A stretch of DNA of 64,000 nt from Prevotellaceae bacterium UBA6398 (GCA_002437495.1 DJQA01000018.1:147911-211910); one strand, 5' to 3'; positions 1 to 10,026 are shown, counted from the stretch's first letter. A program made the numbers and translations. Notes: generated by a model from the sequence alone, not told the origin.

Positions 1-47
1 TATGCGGAAACGCGTTGCACGCCAAAGAAACTGGAAATGCGCCAATT

Positions 48-110
48 GTAGGGGCGTATGGCATACGCCCTGCACTCCACCGTATGAACCGCATAGGCAA
101 ACCGCAACTG
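48..110. repeat. Half copy of a 25-bp TIR element
   Basis: Positions 48-72 match exactly, base for base, the left terminal repeat of the complete element at 58798-58916. The following roughly 40 bases (to about 110) are recognisably similar to that element's interior, for example ACCGTATGA followed by CGCAAAC-like blocks. The right-hand terminal repeat is absent, so this is a partial or decayed copy beside the ilvC terminator. The end sequence is itself a palindrome (GGGCGTATGGCATACGCCC). Confidence 0.7.
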
Positions 111-118
111 CTATATCG

Positions 119-156
119 CAAAAAAAATCCCGCAGCCCGGAAGGGCCGCAGGATTT
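119..156 (-). terminator. Rho-independent terminator of the ilv operon
   Basis: A 13-bp stem (126-138 with 143-155, G-U pairs allowed) with a 4-base loop is followed, on the minus strand, by a run of T residues (119-127 on the plus strand are A). It lies about 20 bases past the ilvC stop codon. Confidence 0.85.
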
Positions 157-177
157 AGTTTTATTCCCTGCCGGGAA

Positions 178-1221
178 TTAGTTGTTTTCGGGGCGTAGCT
201 TGCGCACGGTCTCGCCGGTGCGCCACATTTCGCTGTTGTGCATTGCGTCGAGTTCTTTGTTGAGCTTTTCGCGATAGTCGGGCTTAGAGTTGCTATCGAT
301 TGAAATCTGAGCCTCGTTGCCGGAAGCCACACTTTCGTAAAGTTTCTCCATAACAGGCTTGATGGCATCGTGGAACGGGCCCATCCAGTCAAGCGCACCG
401 CGCTGTGCAGTGGTGGAGCAGTTTGCGTACATCCAGTCCATGCCGTTCTTGCCCACCATCGGAAGCAGACTTTGGGTGAATTCCTCTACTGTTTCGTTGA
501 ATGCCTCTGATGGGGTGTGCCCGTGGCTGCGAAGGGTTTCATACTGCGCAAGGAACATTCCCTGTATTGCGCCCATAAGCGCGCCGCGCTCGCCGGTAAG
601 GTCGCTGTAGGTTTCGCGGGTGAACGTTGTCTTGAACATATATCCCGAGCCAATACCTATGCCCATTGCCATGGTGCGCTCCTCAGCCCTGCCGGTTGCG
701 TCCTGGAATATGGCGTACGAGCTGTTGATGCCGCGTCCTTCGAGGAACAGCGAACGGAGGGATGTCCCAGACCCCTTGGGGGCAACCATGATTACGTCAA
801 CATCGGTTGGAGGCACAACGTTTGTGCGGTCTTTGTAGGTGATGGCAAAACCGTGGGAGAAATAAAGAGCTTTGCCCTTGGTTACATATTGCTTTATTTT
901 GGGCCACAACTCTATCTGTGCGGCATCGCTCAAAAGCATGCAGATGATTGTACCTTTTTCGGCCGCCTCCTCGATTGAGAAAAGCGTTTTGCCGGGCACC
1001 CATCCATCGGCCACGCACTTATCATAAGTTTTGCTCTTGCGTTGGCCAACGATTACATTGAAACCGTTGTCGCGAAGGTTCAAAGCCTGGCCCGGACCTT
1101 GAATGCCATAACCAAGAACTGCAATTGTTTCGTCTTTCAGAACCTCACGAGCCTTGCTCAAAGGAAATTCCTCACGCGTTGCAACATCCTCTACAACGCC
1201 GCCAAAGTTAATCTTTGCCAT
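178..1221 (-). CDS. ilvC: Ketol-acid reductoisomerase (IlvC)
   Basis: This 347-residue protein catalyses the NADPH-dependent isomerisation and reduction of acetolactate or acetohydroxybutyrate, the second common step of valine, leucine and isoleucine synthesis. The nucleotide-binding loop GYGIQG lies at about residues 37-42, and the family's acidic motifs in the C-terminal half (ETYSDLTGERG, EAFNETVEE) are present. The start is placed at MAKINFGG; the frame is open for 19 more codons upstream, but they do not resemble the family. It is the last gene of the ilvD-ilvB-ilvN-thioesterase-ilvC operon and is followed by a strong terminator. Confidence 0.97.
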   Translation of the reverse strand: MAKINFGGVVEDVATREEFPLSKAREVLKDETIAVLGYGIQGPGQALNLRDNGFNVIVGQRKSKTYDKCVADGWVPGKTLFSIEEAAEKGTIICMLLSDAAQIELWPKIKQYVTKGKALYFSHGFAITYKDRTNVVPPTDVDVIMVAPKGSGTSLRSLFLEGRGINSSYAIFQDATGRAEERTMAMGIGIGSGYMFKTTFTRETYSDLTGERGALMGAIQGMFLAQYETLRSHGHTPSEAFNETVEEFTQSLLPMVGKNGMDWMYANCSTTAQRGALDWMGPFHDAIKPVMEKLYESVASGNEAQISIDSNSKPDYREKLNKELDAMHNSEMWRTGETVRKLRPENN

Positions 1222-1285
1222 TTTGTTTTTGTTTTTTACGTCTCGCCATGCCCTTGGGCGGGAGACTGCGTTATACATGTTTTTT

Positions 1286-2050
1286 CTACTTAAAAGTTAC
1301 GCGGCAGGAGCACACTTTTTTCTCTTTCCTCTCCTCGCTTTCGGGCTGCAGGCGCACTTCGACATTGTAAATGTTTTCCGAAACGCACTCTTTGTACAAT
1401 GCCAACCGGTCGCCAAAGTGAGCCTCGCCGTGATAGGCAATCTCCATGCAGGAAACACGCCGCGTGGAATACACCTCTTGAGGAAACAAATCGAGTATGT
1501 GCTCTATGTATCTTATGCTGTTGAAATGCCCATTAATGTCAATGTCGCTGTAATAGGCCGTTATTATACGCTGCGGTTTTTCGGCAGTAACTCTTATTCG
1601 CGAAAAATCCTCGACCTTGCATGGTTTTTCCGCATCAACCCACCCTGTTATACCGCCGCCAGGCAGCGTTTCAAGGTTAATGGGCATACGAGTTTGAGTA
1701 TTTATCAAAGCCCACGTGGTGTATGCATAGCCGCAAGCCGTGTTGTCGGGGCGCAAAATAGCAAAACATCTGTCTGTAAACGTGCGGTAAACATTGCGTA
1801 TCCACGTCTCGATTGCATAATGCTCGTTCACCCCTGGCATTTCGTCCATGCTGATTATCATGCGCGACAGCACCCACGCCCGCTTTTGCGGCATGAGCTG
1901 CCTCATTCCGAACCCGCGGCTGTCGGCATGTGTCCCCGCTGTGGCAAGAATTCTCTTTCCCAATTCCTGCCATGCGAGAACTCCCGTGAAATCCTCGGTG
2001 AAAGGCTCAACAGCGAACTCGTACCTGCCCGACTTTTCCATTGTTCCCAT
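1286..2050 (-). CDS. Acyl-ACP thioesterase family protein
   Basis: The 254-residue protein belongs to the acyl-ACP thioesterase family (double hotdog fold), which hydrolyses acyl-ACP to release fatty acids in the cytoplasm. The DIDINGHFNS segment near residues 168-177 carries the Asn-x-His expected at the active site of the second hotdog. The gene sits between ilvN and ilvC with a 1-base gap to ilvN, an arrangement seen in other Bacteroidales. A link between branched-chain precursors and branched fatty acids is plausible but is inference. An alternative start three codons later (2041) cannot be excluded. Confidence 0.88.
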   Translation of the reverse strand: MGTMEKSGRYEFAVEPFTEDFTGVLAWQELGKRILATAGTHADSRGFGMRQLMPQKRAWVLSRMIISMDEMPGVNEHYAIETWIRNVYRTFTDRCFAILRPDNTACGYAYTTWALINTQTRMPINLETLPGGGITGWVDAEKPCKVEDFSRIRVTAEKPQRIITAYYSDIDINGHFNSIRYIEHILDLFPQEVYSTRRVSCMEIAYHGEAHFGDRLALYKECVSENIYNVEVRLQPESEERKEKKVCSCRVTFK

Positions 2051-2051
2051 T

Positions 2052-2612
2052 TTATCTTACAGTAGTTTCCTGCCGTGTGCGGTTGCGGTGCAACAGATAC
2101 TCTGTAACAAACTCGCGCCGGCTTTTTGTTACGGCTATGGAGCCCGAATGCACAAACTGCAATATGCAGCCAAGCACCTTCAGGTGTTTGTAAAGGCTGT
2201 TTATCTCCTCAGTCTGCCCCTCCATAGAAACTATGGAATAAGTGGAATTTACTTCCACGATCTTTGCTCCATACTTGCGGATTTCTCTTGATATTTGGCG
2301 GTTTTCAAGCACTGCCGGAGTAGATAGCTTGAACAGCGCGGTTTCAAGAGTGAATATCTCGTCTTCAGTAAAGTAGTTTGCCGACACTACGTCTATTATT
2401 TTCTCAATCTGCTTCGCTATCTTGTCTATTATCAGCTCGGTTGAATAGCAGGTGATAGTATATCTGTGAAGGCCCTCTATGCTCGAAGCCGACACGTTGA
2501 GACTCTCTATGTTAACCTGTCTGCGCGTGAACACCGTTGTTATATGATTAAGAACGCCCGGAAGGTTCTCGGAGAATATTATGAGTGTATATAATGTTTC
2601 GTCTGGTTGCAT
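2052..2612 (-). CDS. ilvN: Acetolactate synthase small (regulatory) subunit
   Basis: The 186-residue protein begins with an ACT domain (about residues 8-80; ENLPGVLNHITTVFTRRQVNIESL is split here as the ENLPGVLNHI and RRQVNIESL blocks) and continues with the C-terminal domain typical of the regulatory subunit. It binds the IlvB catalytic subunit and in this family confers feedback inhibition by valine. It lies 19 bases after ilvB, in translational proximity, and is followed by the thioesterase gene. Confidence 0.95.
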   Translation of the reverse strand: MQPDETLYTLIIFSENLPGVLNHITTVFTRRQVNIESLNVSASSIEGLHRYTITCYSTELIIDKIAKQIEKIIDVVSANYFTEDEIFTLETALFKLSTPAVLENRQISREIRKYGAKIVEVNSTYSIVSMEGQTEEINSLYKHLKVLGCILQFVHSGSIAVTKSRREFVTEYLLHRNRTRQETTVR

Positions 2613-2631
2613 TGTCGTAAGCTTTGTGCGT

Positions 2632-4335
2632 TTAACTCAATTCGAGCAGCATATCGTCCACATCATGTCCGGGGCAGCACATAGGCAGAACATTTTCCTC
2701 CTCAGCCACCGCCGCCTGTAAAAGGAACGGACCTTCGGTCTCCACCATTTCCCTTACCGCTGCCGCAAGGTCTTTGCGGTCGATAACAGTGCGGCTCGGT
2801 ATGCTGTATGCCGACGCTATCTTTTCGTAATCGGGGTTTTTCATCCGCGTGAACGAATAGCGCGACTCAAAAAACAGCTGCTGCCACTGCCGCACATTGC
2901 CAAGGAAATTATTATTTAGCAGTATAATCTTCACCGGTGAGTGTTGCTCCATTATTGTGCCGAACTCCTCTATTGTCATCTGCAGCCCGCCATCGCCCGT
3001 AAAGAAACAAACTGTCCTGTCCGGTGCAGCAAACGTTGCGCCTATTGCGGCAGGAAGGCCGAAGCCCATAGTGCCCATGCCGCCCGAAGTTACAATACTG
3101 TTATTTTTTGAGAACTTGAAATAGCGTGCCGACATCATTTGATTCTGCCCCACATCGGTTACAAGTATCGCCTTGTTTTTTGTGGCCACGGTAACAGCGT
3201 TAATAACCTCGCCCATACGAAGCGGACCTGTTGTGGGATGGATTTCGGGGTCTATCACTTTCTCGTGCTCTATATTTTTGAACTGTTCGAAACTTTCACG
3301 CCAAGCCTTGTGGTTGCCCTGCCTAAGAAGTCCGGTTACCTCGGCAAGAGTTTCTTTGCAGTTACCAAGCACAGGCACATCAACCGCCACATTCTTGTTA
3401 ATCTCCGATGAGTCTATGTCAAAATGTATTTTCTTGGCGCGACCCGCATATGTGCTCAGTTTGCCAGTTATCCTGTCGTCAAAGCGCATTCCCACGGCAA
3501 TAAGCAAGTCGCACTCTTGTGTTTTGACGTTCACGGCATAGCTTCCATGCATGCCAAGCATTCCCATATTCAGCGGATGGCTGCTTGGAAGTGCAGAAAG
3601 TCCTAACAACGTGCAGCCGGCGGGAGCATCTATGCGTTCTATAAACTCGCGCAATTCCTTCTGTGCATTTCCCAATTGCACCCCCTGCCCCACAAGCACA
3701 AGTGGCTTGCAACTTTCGTTTATAAGCTGCGCCGCCTCTGCAATCGACTCCGGAGTATGTTCGGGTACCGGTTGATAACTGCGTATGAAGTCGATATTTC
3801 GCTTTTCGTATTCCGCCATCTCTACTTGCGCATTTCTTGTGAAATCGAGAACCACAGGACCAGGACGCCCGCTGCGCGCTATATAAAAAGCTCGGCTCAC
3901 GGCCCATGCCACATTCTCTGCGCTTCTTATCTGATACGCCCATTTTGATATGGGCTGCGCTATGTCCACAACATCGCATTCTTGAAAAGCATCCGTTCCG
4001 AGTGCGTTAACACCTACCTGCCCTGTAATTACAACCATAGGCGTGCTGTCCATCATAGCATCGGCTATGCCTGTAATAGTATTTGTGGCTCCCGGGCCGC
4101 TTGTGGCTATCGCCACTCCTACTTTGCCGCTAACACGCGCATAACCTTCAGCCGCGTGTGCCGCCGCCTGTTCATGGCGCACAAGTATATGGTTAATTTG
4201 CTTGCCCTGGTAATCGTATAGTTTGTCGTACACAGGCATAATGGCTCCGCCCGGATATCCAAACACGGTTGTTACGCCTTCGTCTATAAGAGAGCGTATG
4301 AGTATTTCTGCGCCGGAAATCAATTCATTTCCCAT
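2632..4335 (-). CDS. ilvB: Acetolactate synthase large subunit
   Basis: The 567-residue, thiamine-diphosphate-dependent enzyme condenses pyruvate with pyruvate or 2-oxobutyrate, the first common step of branched-chain amino acid synthesis. The N-terminal GYPGGAIMPVYD and RHEQAAAHAAEGYAR segments contain the catalytic glutamate region. The ThDP/Mg motif runs GDGGLQMTIEEF to NNN at about residues 448-475. Length is normal for the family. It starts 1 base after the ilvD stop codon, so the two are almost certainly translationally coupled. Confidence 0.97.
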   Translation of the reverse strand: MGNELISGAEILIRSLIDEGVTTVFGYPGGAIMPVYDKLYDYQGKQINHILVRHEQAAAHAAEGYARVSGKVGVAIATSGPGATNTITGIADAMMDSTPMVVITGQVGVNALGTDAFQECDVVDIAQPISKWAYQIRSAENVAWAVSRAFYIARSGRPGPVVLDFTRNAQVEMAEYEKRNIDFIRSYQPVPEHTPESIAEAAQLINESCKPLVLVGQGVQLGNAQKELREFIERIDAPAGCTLLGLSALPSSHPLNMGMLGMHGSYAVNVKTQECDLLIAVGMRFDDRITGKLSTYAGRAKKIHFDIDSSEINKNVAVDVPVLGNCKETLAEVTGLLRQGNHKAWRESFEQFKNIEHEKVIDPEIHPTTGPLRMGEVINAVTVATKNKAILVTDVGQNQMMSARYFKFSKNNSIVTSGGMGTMGFGLPAAIGATFAAPDRTVCFFTGDGGLQMTIEEFGTIMEQHSPVKIILLNNNFLGNVRQWQQLFFESRYSFTRMKNPDYEKIASAYSIPSRTVIDRKDLAAAVREMVETEGPFLLQAAVAEEENVLPMCCPGHDVDDMLLELS

Positions 4336-4336
4336 T

Positions 4337-6160
4337 TCATTCGTCTTTTAGGATTCTCACACCACCTTTATCGGCAGAGCTTACCATTGCCGCATAGGCA
4401 CGCAAAGCCTTCGACACGGTGCGGTTCCGCTTCAGAGGCACTTGCGGACGAGCCTCAAGTTCTTCGTCCGAAAGATGCACATTTATTGTGCGCTCGGGGA
4501 TGTTTATTTCAATGATGTCCCCATCAACAATTTTACCTATGGCCCCGCCCGAAGCTGCCTCGGGCGATATATGTCCTATGCTGAGGCCCGAAGTCCCGCC
4601 GCTGAAACGTCCATCGGTTATAAGGGCGCACTCCTTGCCAAGATGTATACTCTTTATATAGGATGTGGGGTAAAGCATTTCCTGCATACCGGGACCTCCC
4701 TTGGGACCTTCGTGTGTTATCACAACCACATCGCCGCTCTTGACCTTTCCGCCGAGAATGCCTTGGCATGCATCTTCCTGCGAGTCGAAAACTTTTGCAG
4801 GGCCCCGGAAATGCCATATTGACTCGTCCACGCCGGCGGTTTTGACAACACAGCCATCTTTGGCAATGTTGCCGAAAAGCACAGCCAACCCACCGTCTTT
4901 TGAATAAGCGTGGGCAAGGTCGCGAATGCAACCCTCGGCACGGTCGGTGTCGAGCGTATCCCATTGCGCATTCTGCGAGCCCATTGTTGTGGTGAATTTT
5001 CTGCCGGGAGCACTGTGGTATATTCGGGAAGCCTCGGAGTCTATGTTTTCTTTTGTTATGTCGTATTTTGTTATTGCCTCTCCAAGCGTCATTCCGTCAA
5101 CGCGCCTTACAGATGTATCGAGCAAGCCCCCCTTAGCCAACTCGCCGAGAATGCCAAGAATGCCGCCCGCACGGTTGCAGTTTTCCACAGAGTATTTCTG
5201 CGTATTGGGGGCAAGCTTGCAAAGGCAAGGCACTTTGCGGCTTAAAGCGTCAATGTCTTTCATCTTGAAATCAACGCCGCCTTCGTTTGCCACGGCAAGC
5301 AGGTGCAATATTGTGTTTGTTGAGCCGCCCATGGCTATGTCAAGAGACATTGCGTTCAAAAAAGCCTCCCTTGTGGCAATGTTGCGCGGCAACACGCTTT
5401 CATCGCCGTCGCCATAATATTTATATGCGTTCTCAACTATCAGTTTGGCTGCGTCTTTGAACAATTGCAAACGGTTAACATGCGATGCAAGTATGGTTCC
5501 GTTTCCCGGCAACCCGAGACCTATAGCCTCGGTGAGCGAATTCATGGAGTTTGCCGTAAACATACCGGAGCAGCAACCGCATCCGGGACACGCGTGTTCC
5601 TCTATTTGGTTAAGCTCCTCCTGCGAAACGCTTTTGTCTGCTCCTTTAATCATGGCAGTTATAAGGTCTATGTTCCGGTTATTCCATCTTCCGGCCTCCA
5701 TTGGCCCTCCCGACACAAAAACGGTGGGGATATTAAGTCTCATTGCCGCCATGAGCATTCCCGGGGTTATTTTGTCGCAATTGCTTATGCAAACAAGCGC
5801 ATCTGCCTTGTGGGCGTTAACCATATACTCCACTGAGTCGGCTATCAAGTCGCGCGAGGGGAGCGAATAAAGCATCCCGTCATGCCCCATGGCAATACCG
5901 TCGTCAATGGCTATGGTGTTGAATTCGGCCGCATAGCAACCGAATTTTTCTATTTCTTTCTTTACCAGTTGACCTGCGTCATGAAGGTGCGTATGCCCCG
6001 GAACAAACTGCGTGAACGAATTGGCTATTGCTATTATCGGCTTACCGAACTGCTCGCGCTTCATTCCCGTGGCCACCCACAGGGCCCGCGAGCCTGCCAT
6101 TTTCCGTCCTTCGGTGGAGAATGCGCTCCGTAGTTTTATTTTCATCTTTTCTGTCATCAC
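4337..6160 (-). CDS. ilvD: Dihydroxy-acid dehydratase
   Basis: The 607-residue iron-sulfur enzyme dehydrates dihydroxy-acids to the 2-oxo acids of valine and isoleucine synthesis. Cluster-ligand cysteines are visible in [11 protein letters not shown] (about residues 120-130) and [16 protein letters not shown] (about 190-205). It is the first gene of the operon. The 240 bases upstream are AT-rich; a TACTTTTG box on the minus strand at 6203-6210 could be the -7 element, but no well-spaced -33 box accompanies it. Confidence 0.97.
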   Translation of the reverse strand: MMTEKMKIKLRSAFSTEGRKMAGSRALWVATGMKREQFGKPIIAIANSFTQFVPGHTHLHDAGQLVKKEIEKFGCYAAEFNTIAIDDGIAMGHDGMLYSLPSRDLIADSVEYMVNAHKADALVCISNCDKITPGMLMAAMRLNIPTVFVSGGPMEAGRWNNRNIDLITAMIKGADKSVSQEELNQIEEHACPGCGCCSGMFTANSMNSLTEAIGLGLPGNGTILASHVNRLQLFKDAAKLIVENAYKYYGDGDESVLPRNIATREAFLNAMSLDIAMGGSTNTILHLLAVANEGGVDFKMKDIDALSRKVPCLCKLAPNTQKYSVENCNRAGGILGILGELAKGGLLDTSVRRVDGMTLGEAITKYDITKENIDSEASRIYHSAPGRKFTTTMGSQNAQWDTLDTDRAEGCIRDLAHAYSKDGGLAVLFGNIAKDGCVVKTAGVDESIWHFRGPAKVFDSQEDACQGILGGKVKSGDVVVITHEGPKGGPGMQEMLYPTSYIKSIHLGKECALITDGRFSGGTSGLSIGHISPEAASGGAIGKIVDGDIIEINIPERTINVHLSDEELEARPQVPLKRNRTVSKALRAYAAMVSSADKGGVRILKDE

Positions 6161-6396
6161 CTTATACTATTCGGAGTGTATTTGCTATTTCTATGTCATT
6201 AGCAAAAGTAGGCATTTGAGAGCGAAAAAACAAGCAAAAGCTAATGATTTAACCACTTTCAGCCACATTAACTGACAAAATAACACACTATCACGGTAAA
6301 TGTGCAAACTTTTGCAAGATAGTATAAACAGCACTTGGCAAAATTTACGTACCACATAATTTTCACCGCCCGCCATTTTCATTTCCTGCCATCCTG

Positions 6397-6428
6397 TTTC
6401 CGCGTATGCAAAACTTTCAATATTTTTG
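6397..6428 (+). promoter_or_regulatory. Bacteroidetes-type promoter of the nitroreductase gene
   Basis: A TTTC box (6397-6400), a 20-base spacer and a perfect -7 box TATTTTTG (6421-6428) match the Bacteroidetes housekeeping consensus except for one base in the -33 box. Transcription would begin about seven bases later, 10-15 bases before the ATG at 6448. This rules out the in-frame ATG at 6406, which would lie inside the promoter. Confidence 0.55.
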
Positions 6429-6447
6429 TCTCAAAATTTTTCTAATC

Positions 6448-7101
6448 ATGACGCTCGCAGATGCAATTCCAATTCGCCATTCAGTAAGGAGCTACACAAG
6501 CAAACCGATTGAAGCCGACAAACTCGCCATACTGGAGGAAGAAATCAAAAGATGCAACGCCCGGAGCGGAATATGCCTTAAACTTGTGCAAAACGACCCA
6601 TCTGTTTTCGATAGTTTCCTGGCACGCTACGGCAAGTTCCGCAACGTATTCAATTGTATTGTTGCCTCATATCCATCCACGGCCGAAAACGGCGAGGAGC
6701 TTTGCGGTTTTTACGGCGAGCGGCTTGTGCTGCTTGCGCAAAATTTGGGACTGAACACATGCTGGGTTGGCATGACATTCAACAAAAAGGCGGCAAGAAA
6801 GCACATTCCACAGGATTATTGCCTTGCGGCGGTGATTGCCTTGGGCTATGGCGAGTCGCAGGGCAAGCCTCACAGGTCGAAGAGTTATTCCGATGTGTGC
6901 GATGTGCCAAACCCGTCCTACCGATTCAGGCGTGGCGTTGAAGCCGCGCTGCTCGCGCCAACTGGTCTTAACAGACAGAACTTCCACATATCGCTCGACA
7001 ACGTCGGCAAGCCCGTGTTAACCGCCGGCAAAGGTGAATATTCAAATATCGACTTGGGTATAGTAAAATGCCATTTTGAGCTGGTATACGGATGCAATTA
7101 A
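6448..7101 (+). CDS. Nitroreductase-family protein (TM1586-like)
   Basis: The 217-residue protein starts MTLADAIPIRHSVRSYTSKPI, a typical FMN-binding nitroreductase N-terminus (R-x-S-x-R-x-Y). The rest resembles the TM1586-type subfamily, in which two nitroreductase half-domains occur in one chain: GERLVLLAQNLGLNTCWVG, then APTGLNRQNFHI. It is probably a cytoplasmic flavin-dependent oxidoreductase; the substrate is unknown. The start is set by the promoter immediately upstream. It stands alone, divergent from ilvD and convergent with the GH84 gene. Confidence 0.8.
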   Translation: MTLADAIPIRHSVRSYTSKPIEADKLAILEEEIKRCNARSGICLKLVQNDPSVFDSFLARYGKFRNVFNCIVASYPSTAENGEELCGFYGERLVLLAQNLGLNTCWVGMTFNKKAARKHIPQDYCLAAVIALGYGESQGKPHRSKSYSDVCDVPNPSYRFRRGVEAALLAPTGLNRQNFHISLDNVGKPVLTAGKGEYSNIDLGIVKCHFELVYGCN

Positions 7102-7102
7102 A

Positions 7103-7145
7103 GCAAAACCGGGAGCAGGCATGGCTGCTCCCGGTTTTGCTTTGG
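7103..7145. terminator. Perfect 16-bp bidirectional terminator hairpin
   Basis: Positions 7103-7118 pair perfectly with 7125-7140 (GCAAAACCGGGAGCAG and its complement). The arms end in T-rich and A-rich stretches, so the hairpin can act for the nitroreductase gene on the plus strand and for the GH84 gene on the minus strand. Confidence 0.9.
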
Positions 7146-7157
7146 TTAAGCTCACAT

Positions 7158-9119
7158 TCACTTTGCCTTATCCAGCAGATATGTTACAAACGGTGTGAGG
7201 TGCTTCTTTGCAAACTGTACGTTATACACCTGTTTGCCTATGCCGCTGCCCATTCCCTCGAGGGCGGTTACGCTGTATTCGGGGGCTTCGTTCAAAGCTT
7301 TAGCCTTTGCTGCGGCAGCCTCGTAGCGAGATTTCTTTGCAGCGTCCGCACTCGGCATTGCAGCAATGTCGATAAGTTCGTTAGCGACATTTGCCGTTGC
7401 CTTAAGTTTGAGCAACCAAGGGCGTATGTCATCGTAAAAAAGCGATTGCGCCTTTATTGATGAAAACATCAACCCGCCGAGAGTCTTACAGTTGCTTTCG
7501 ATATTTTTAAGTACGGACTTCAGCTGTGCCGCATCACCGCCGTTCTTGTATGCGTCAATCATCGCCCCGAGTTCATCGGGGTCGTTCATGCGCAAATAGG
7601 GTATTATTTCACTAAGAGCCTTGGCGTAATCCATTCTCCCGATTACTGCCGGCAGTGCCGCCTTCCAGCTTTCAACGCTGTTGAACCCGCTGTTGTTCCA
7701 CGCATAGTCGGCCACGCTGAACAGTGGTATCTTGGCAATTTCGCCCTGTTGCATGGGGTTGCTGAGCAGCGAAGCACAATTGTCGAGGCTTTTGGGAAGA
7801 GTTGACTTGCTGTCAATCTCGGGCATGTCAACAAAGTTCGAATACATGTCGGCCGGAAAAGTCCACGCATCGGCATTATCGTTGCATGGGTAGTTCCACC
7901 ACCATGCCACGCCTCTCCCGAAGTCGGTTTCCACAACATTGAGATCGTGGTTGTTCGGAACAGTCCAAACCTGCTCGCCCGTTATGTAAACCTGCGTTTT
8001 GTGGGGAGTGTTTGAGAGAGCCTTGTAGAAGTCAGTCCTTACCTGGGGTTTCTCCCACCCATATGCGTATAGCTGCGGCACGAAATGCAGCGGCTTCAAC
8101 GTATCGGCGGGATTTGCGCCCTTGCTGTTCCATTTGCCGTCCATGGCGTTCTGCAAGTCGGTAAGACGTTTTGCATTTAGCGCAAGCGTGGGTGCATCGG
8201 TAGGCACGCCCACATCGTCAACAAACACGGCAAACTGGCGCACGCCTAAACCGTGCATTAGTTCAAATTTGCCCATTATGCGCTCTATAACGCTGTTGTC
8301 TTTTCCGGTGAAAGCCTTTCCCGGATGTATTGCCCAAATGAAATTAACTTTTGTGGCAGCCGACACTTTGCAGATTTCCTCCATGTCGCCGGCGGTGAAG
8401 CATCCCATCGATTTTTGCTCCTCTGTAAGGGCTGTGGGGTATGGTTTGTCCCAATATTGCGAATGGTATGCATCGCTCTTCGCACCATACATATAGGAAT
8501 TCATTTTATATCGCATCATGAAATGCAGCAAATCCTTGGTAACATCCAATGAATAAGGCATCCCGTAGTACCCTTCGATAACGCCACGGTCTTTTATGTC
8601 GGCATAATCATATATGGTTGCGCATGGCAGGTTTTCATTGCCGCCATCGAGCATCTGTTCCAAACTTGCAAGGCCGAAGAACACCGCGTTTGTGTTTTCG
8701 CCAAGCACCACAAGATTTGCCAATCCGCCTTTGGCTGTAAGGGAAAGTATGTAGCGGTCGTATTTTTTGTTGCCGAAAATATCGCGCTTAAGCGCGAGTT
8801 TCTTCGCCATTTTGTCAGCAACGCCCTTCGAGCCGTTGACACCAAGATATATGGCGGCGTTGCCCCTGACTGCTTTTTTGGCGAACACGGCCCTGAGCCC
8901 GTGCTCACGCAACACCTCTGCCGCTCTGGCTTTCGTGGGGTCGTCTATGCCTTTCTCGGTCACAACGGTAACGGTGGGGGTGAACCGGCACGAGCCTTCA
9001 ACCCTCACCTGCTCCTGCGGCACGGGGTAAATGTTGTAAACCTTTTGCGCCGAGGCTCCAAGACCCGCAGCCATCAGGCACGTCAAAATAACAATTCTTC
9101 GCAAATTCCGTATATACAT
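7158..9119 (-). CDS. Secreted GH84 O-GlcNAcase / beta-N-acetylglucosaminidase
   Basis: The 653-residue protein has a signal peptide (to about residue 24, ending GASAQ), a small N-terminal domain like that of GH20/GH84 enzymes, and a GH84 barrel starting at GVIEGYYGMPYS. The catalytic Asp pair is visible in FVDDVGVP near residue 299, and YMYGAKSDAYHS and WWWNYPCND match the BtGH84 family. It removes N-acetylglucosamine from glycans in the periplasm or outside the cell, in keeping with host-glycan use. The start at MYIRNL is supported by a TATATTTG box at 9152-9159. Confidence 0.9.
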   Translation of the reverse strand: MYIRNLRRIVILTCLMAAGLGASAQKVYNIYPVPQEQVRVEGSCRFTPTVTVVTEKGIDDPTKARAAEVLREHGLRAVFAKKAVRGNAAIYLGVNGSKGVADKMAKKLALKRDIFGNKKYDRYILSLTAKGGLANLVVLGENTNAVFFGLASLEQMLDGGNENLPCATIYDYADIKDRGVIEGYYGMPYSLDVTKDLLHFMMRYKMNSYMYGAKSDAYHSQYWDKPYPTALTEEQKSMGCFTAGDMEEICKVSAATKVNFIWAIHPGKAFTGKDNSVIERIMGKFELMHGLGVRQFAVFVDDVGVPTDAPTLALNAKRLTDLQNAMDGKWNSKGANPADTLKPLHFVPQLYAYGWEKPQVRTDFYKALSNTPHKTQVYITGEQVWTVPNNHDLNVVETDFGRGVAWWWNYPCNDNADAWTFPADMYSNFVDMPEIDSKSTLPKSLDNCASLLSNPMQQGEIAKIPLFSVADYAWNNSGFNSVESWKAALPAVIGRMDYAKALSEIIPYLRMNDPDELGAMIDAYKNGGDAAQLKSVLKNIESNCKTLGGLMFSSIKAQSLFYDDIRPWLLKLKATANVANELIDIAAMPSADAAKKSRYEAAAAKAKALNEAPEYSVTALEGMGSGIGKQVYNVQFAKKHLTPFVTYLLDKAK

Positions 9120-9332
9120 ATGTATGTTCTGTTTTGTTTCGTTAGATAATGCAAATATAGTGATAATCCCAAACAAACATACTGCATGGCTCTTCAAAAC
9201 GGCCAACAAGGGATTACCCGTTCCCGTCTAACAGCGCAAACGGGCAACGCATCGGTTTGGCGCAATTTACGCAAACAACTCCACTTCTTTGCAAGTTTTT
9301 GTTTTACTGGAGCTTGCGATAAGCAAAAAATA

Positions 9333-9416
9333 ATCCGATGTAGTTTTTCCCATGTCCGATGTAGTTTTTTCTACATAGGACATGTTTTTTTCTACGTCCC
9401 ATGTAGTTTTCGGGCG
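9333..9416 (+). repeat. 84-bp phased A-tract element, copy 1
   Basis: Four ungapped 21-bp units begin at 9333, 9354, 9375 and 9396. The first two carry the CCGATGTAG core, the third ATAGGACAT and the fourth GTCCCATGTAG. It lies in the 366-base gap between the GH84 gene start and the GNAT gene stop. Apart from the GH84 promoter box I see nothing else in this gap. Confidence 0.9.
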
Positions 9417-9485
9417 TTTTGCAAAGGTGCACATTACTGTGCCGCGAACCTCTTTTTCGAAGCCCCGCCTCTTTGCAATCTCCGC

Positions 9486-9956
9486 TTATTCCCGCACGAG
9501 CTTGTGCAGCTTGTCTTCGGTAAGGCGATAGGTTTTCCAATCGTCCATTGACACAGCCCCCATGGAATGATAAAAATCTATGCTCGGCTTATTCCAATTA
9601 AGGCACACCCATTCCATTCTGCCACAACCACGCTCCACCGCCGTTTTTACAAGCTCCAGAAACAATGCCTTGCCATAGCCTTTTCCCCTATGCTCGGGAT
9701 ACACATAAAGGTCTTCGAGATAAAGTCCTGCCTTGCCAACAAAGGTTGAAAAGTTATGGAAATACAAAGCAAAACCCACTTCCTTGCCATTCTCCATTGC
9801 AAATATCACCTCGGCCACACCTTTATCGAACAGCCATTCTTCAAGGAGCTCTTCGGTTGCAAGCACCTCGTTCTCCATCTTCTCGTATTTGGCTATGCCT
9901 TTGATGAACGAAAGTACCAAAGGCACATCTTTCTTTTCGGCTTTCCTTATTGTCAT
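9486..9956 (-). CDS. GNAT-family N-acetyltransferase
   Basis: The 156-residue protein is a single GNAT domain. The acetyl-CoA-binding motif A is clear (LEDLYVYPEHRGKGYGKALF, R-G-x-G-x-G/A type) at about residues 80-99, followed by the NKPSIDFYHSMGA motif B region. It resembles diamine or ribosomal-type acetyltransferases, but the substrate cannot be read from sequence. The start MTIRKAEKKD was chosen because the 19 upstream codons are not family-like and overlap the tRNA terminator region. Confidence 0.85.
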   Translation of the reverse strand: MTIRKAEKKDVPLVLSFIKGIAKYEKMENEVLATEELLEEWLFDKGVAEVIFAMENGKEVGFALYFHNFSTFVGKAGLYLEDLYVYPEHRGKGYGKALFLELVKTAVERGCGRMEWVCLNWNKPSIDFYHSMGAVSMDDWKTYRLTEDKLHKLVRE

Positions 9957-9992
9957 ATTAATATTGTGTTGATTGAAACCACACGGTCTTAA

Positions 9993-10026
9993 ACCAAAAC
10001 CGCCCGCTGACAAACCAGCAGGCGAT
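9993..10026 (-). terminator. Terminator after tRNA-Gln
   Basis: A 9-bp stem (10001-10009 with 10016-10024, one G-U pair) is followed on the minus strand by GTTTTGGTTT. It lies 9 bases past the tRNA 3' end. Confidence 0.75.

Noticed and set aside
6406..6447. Upstream in-frame ATG for the nitroreductase-family gene
   Set aside because: It overlaps a well-spaced promoter, and the 14 extra codons do not fit the family N-terminus.
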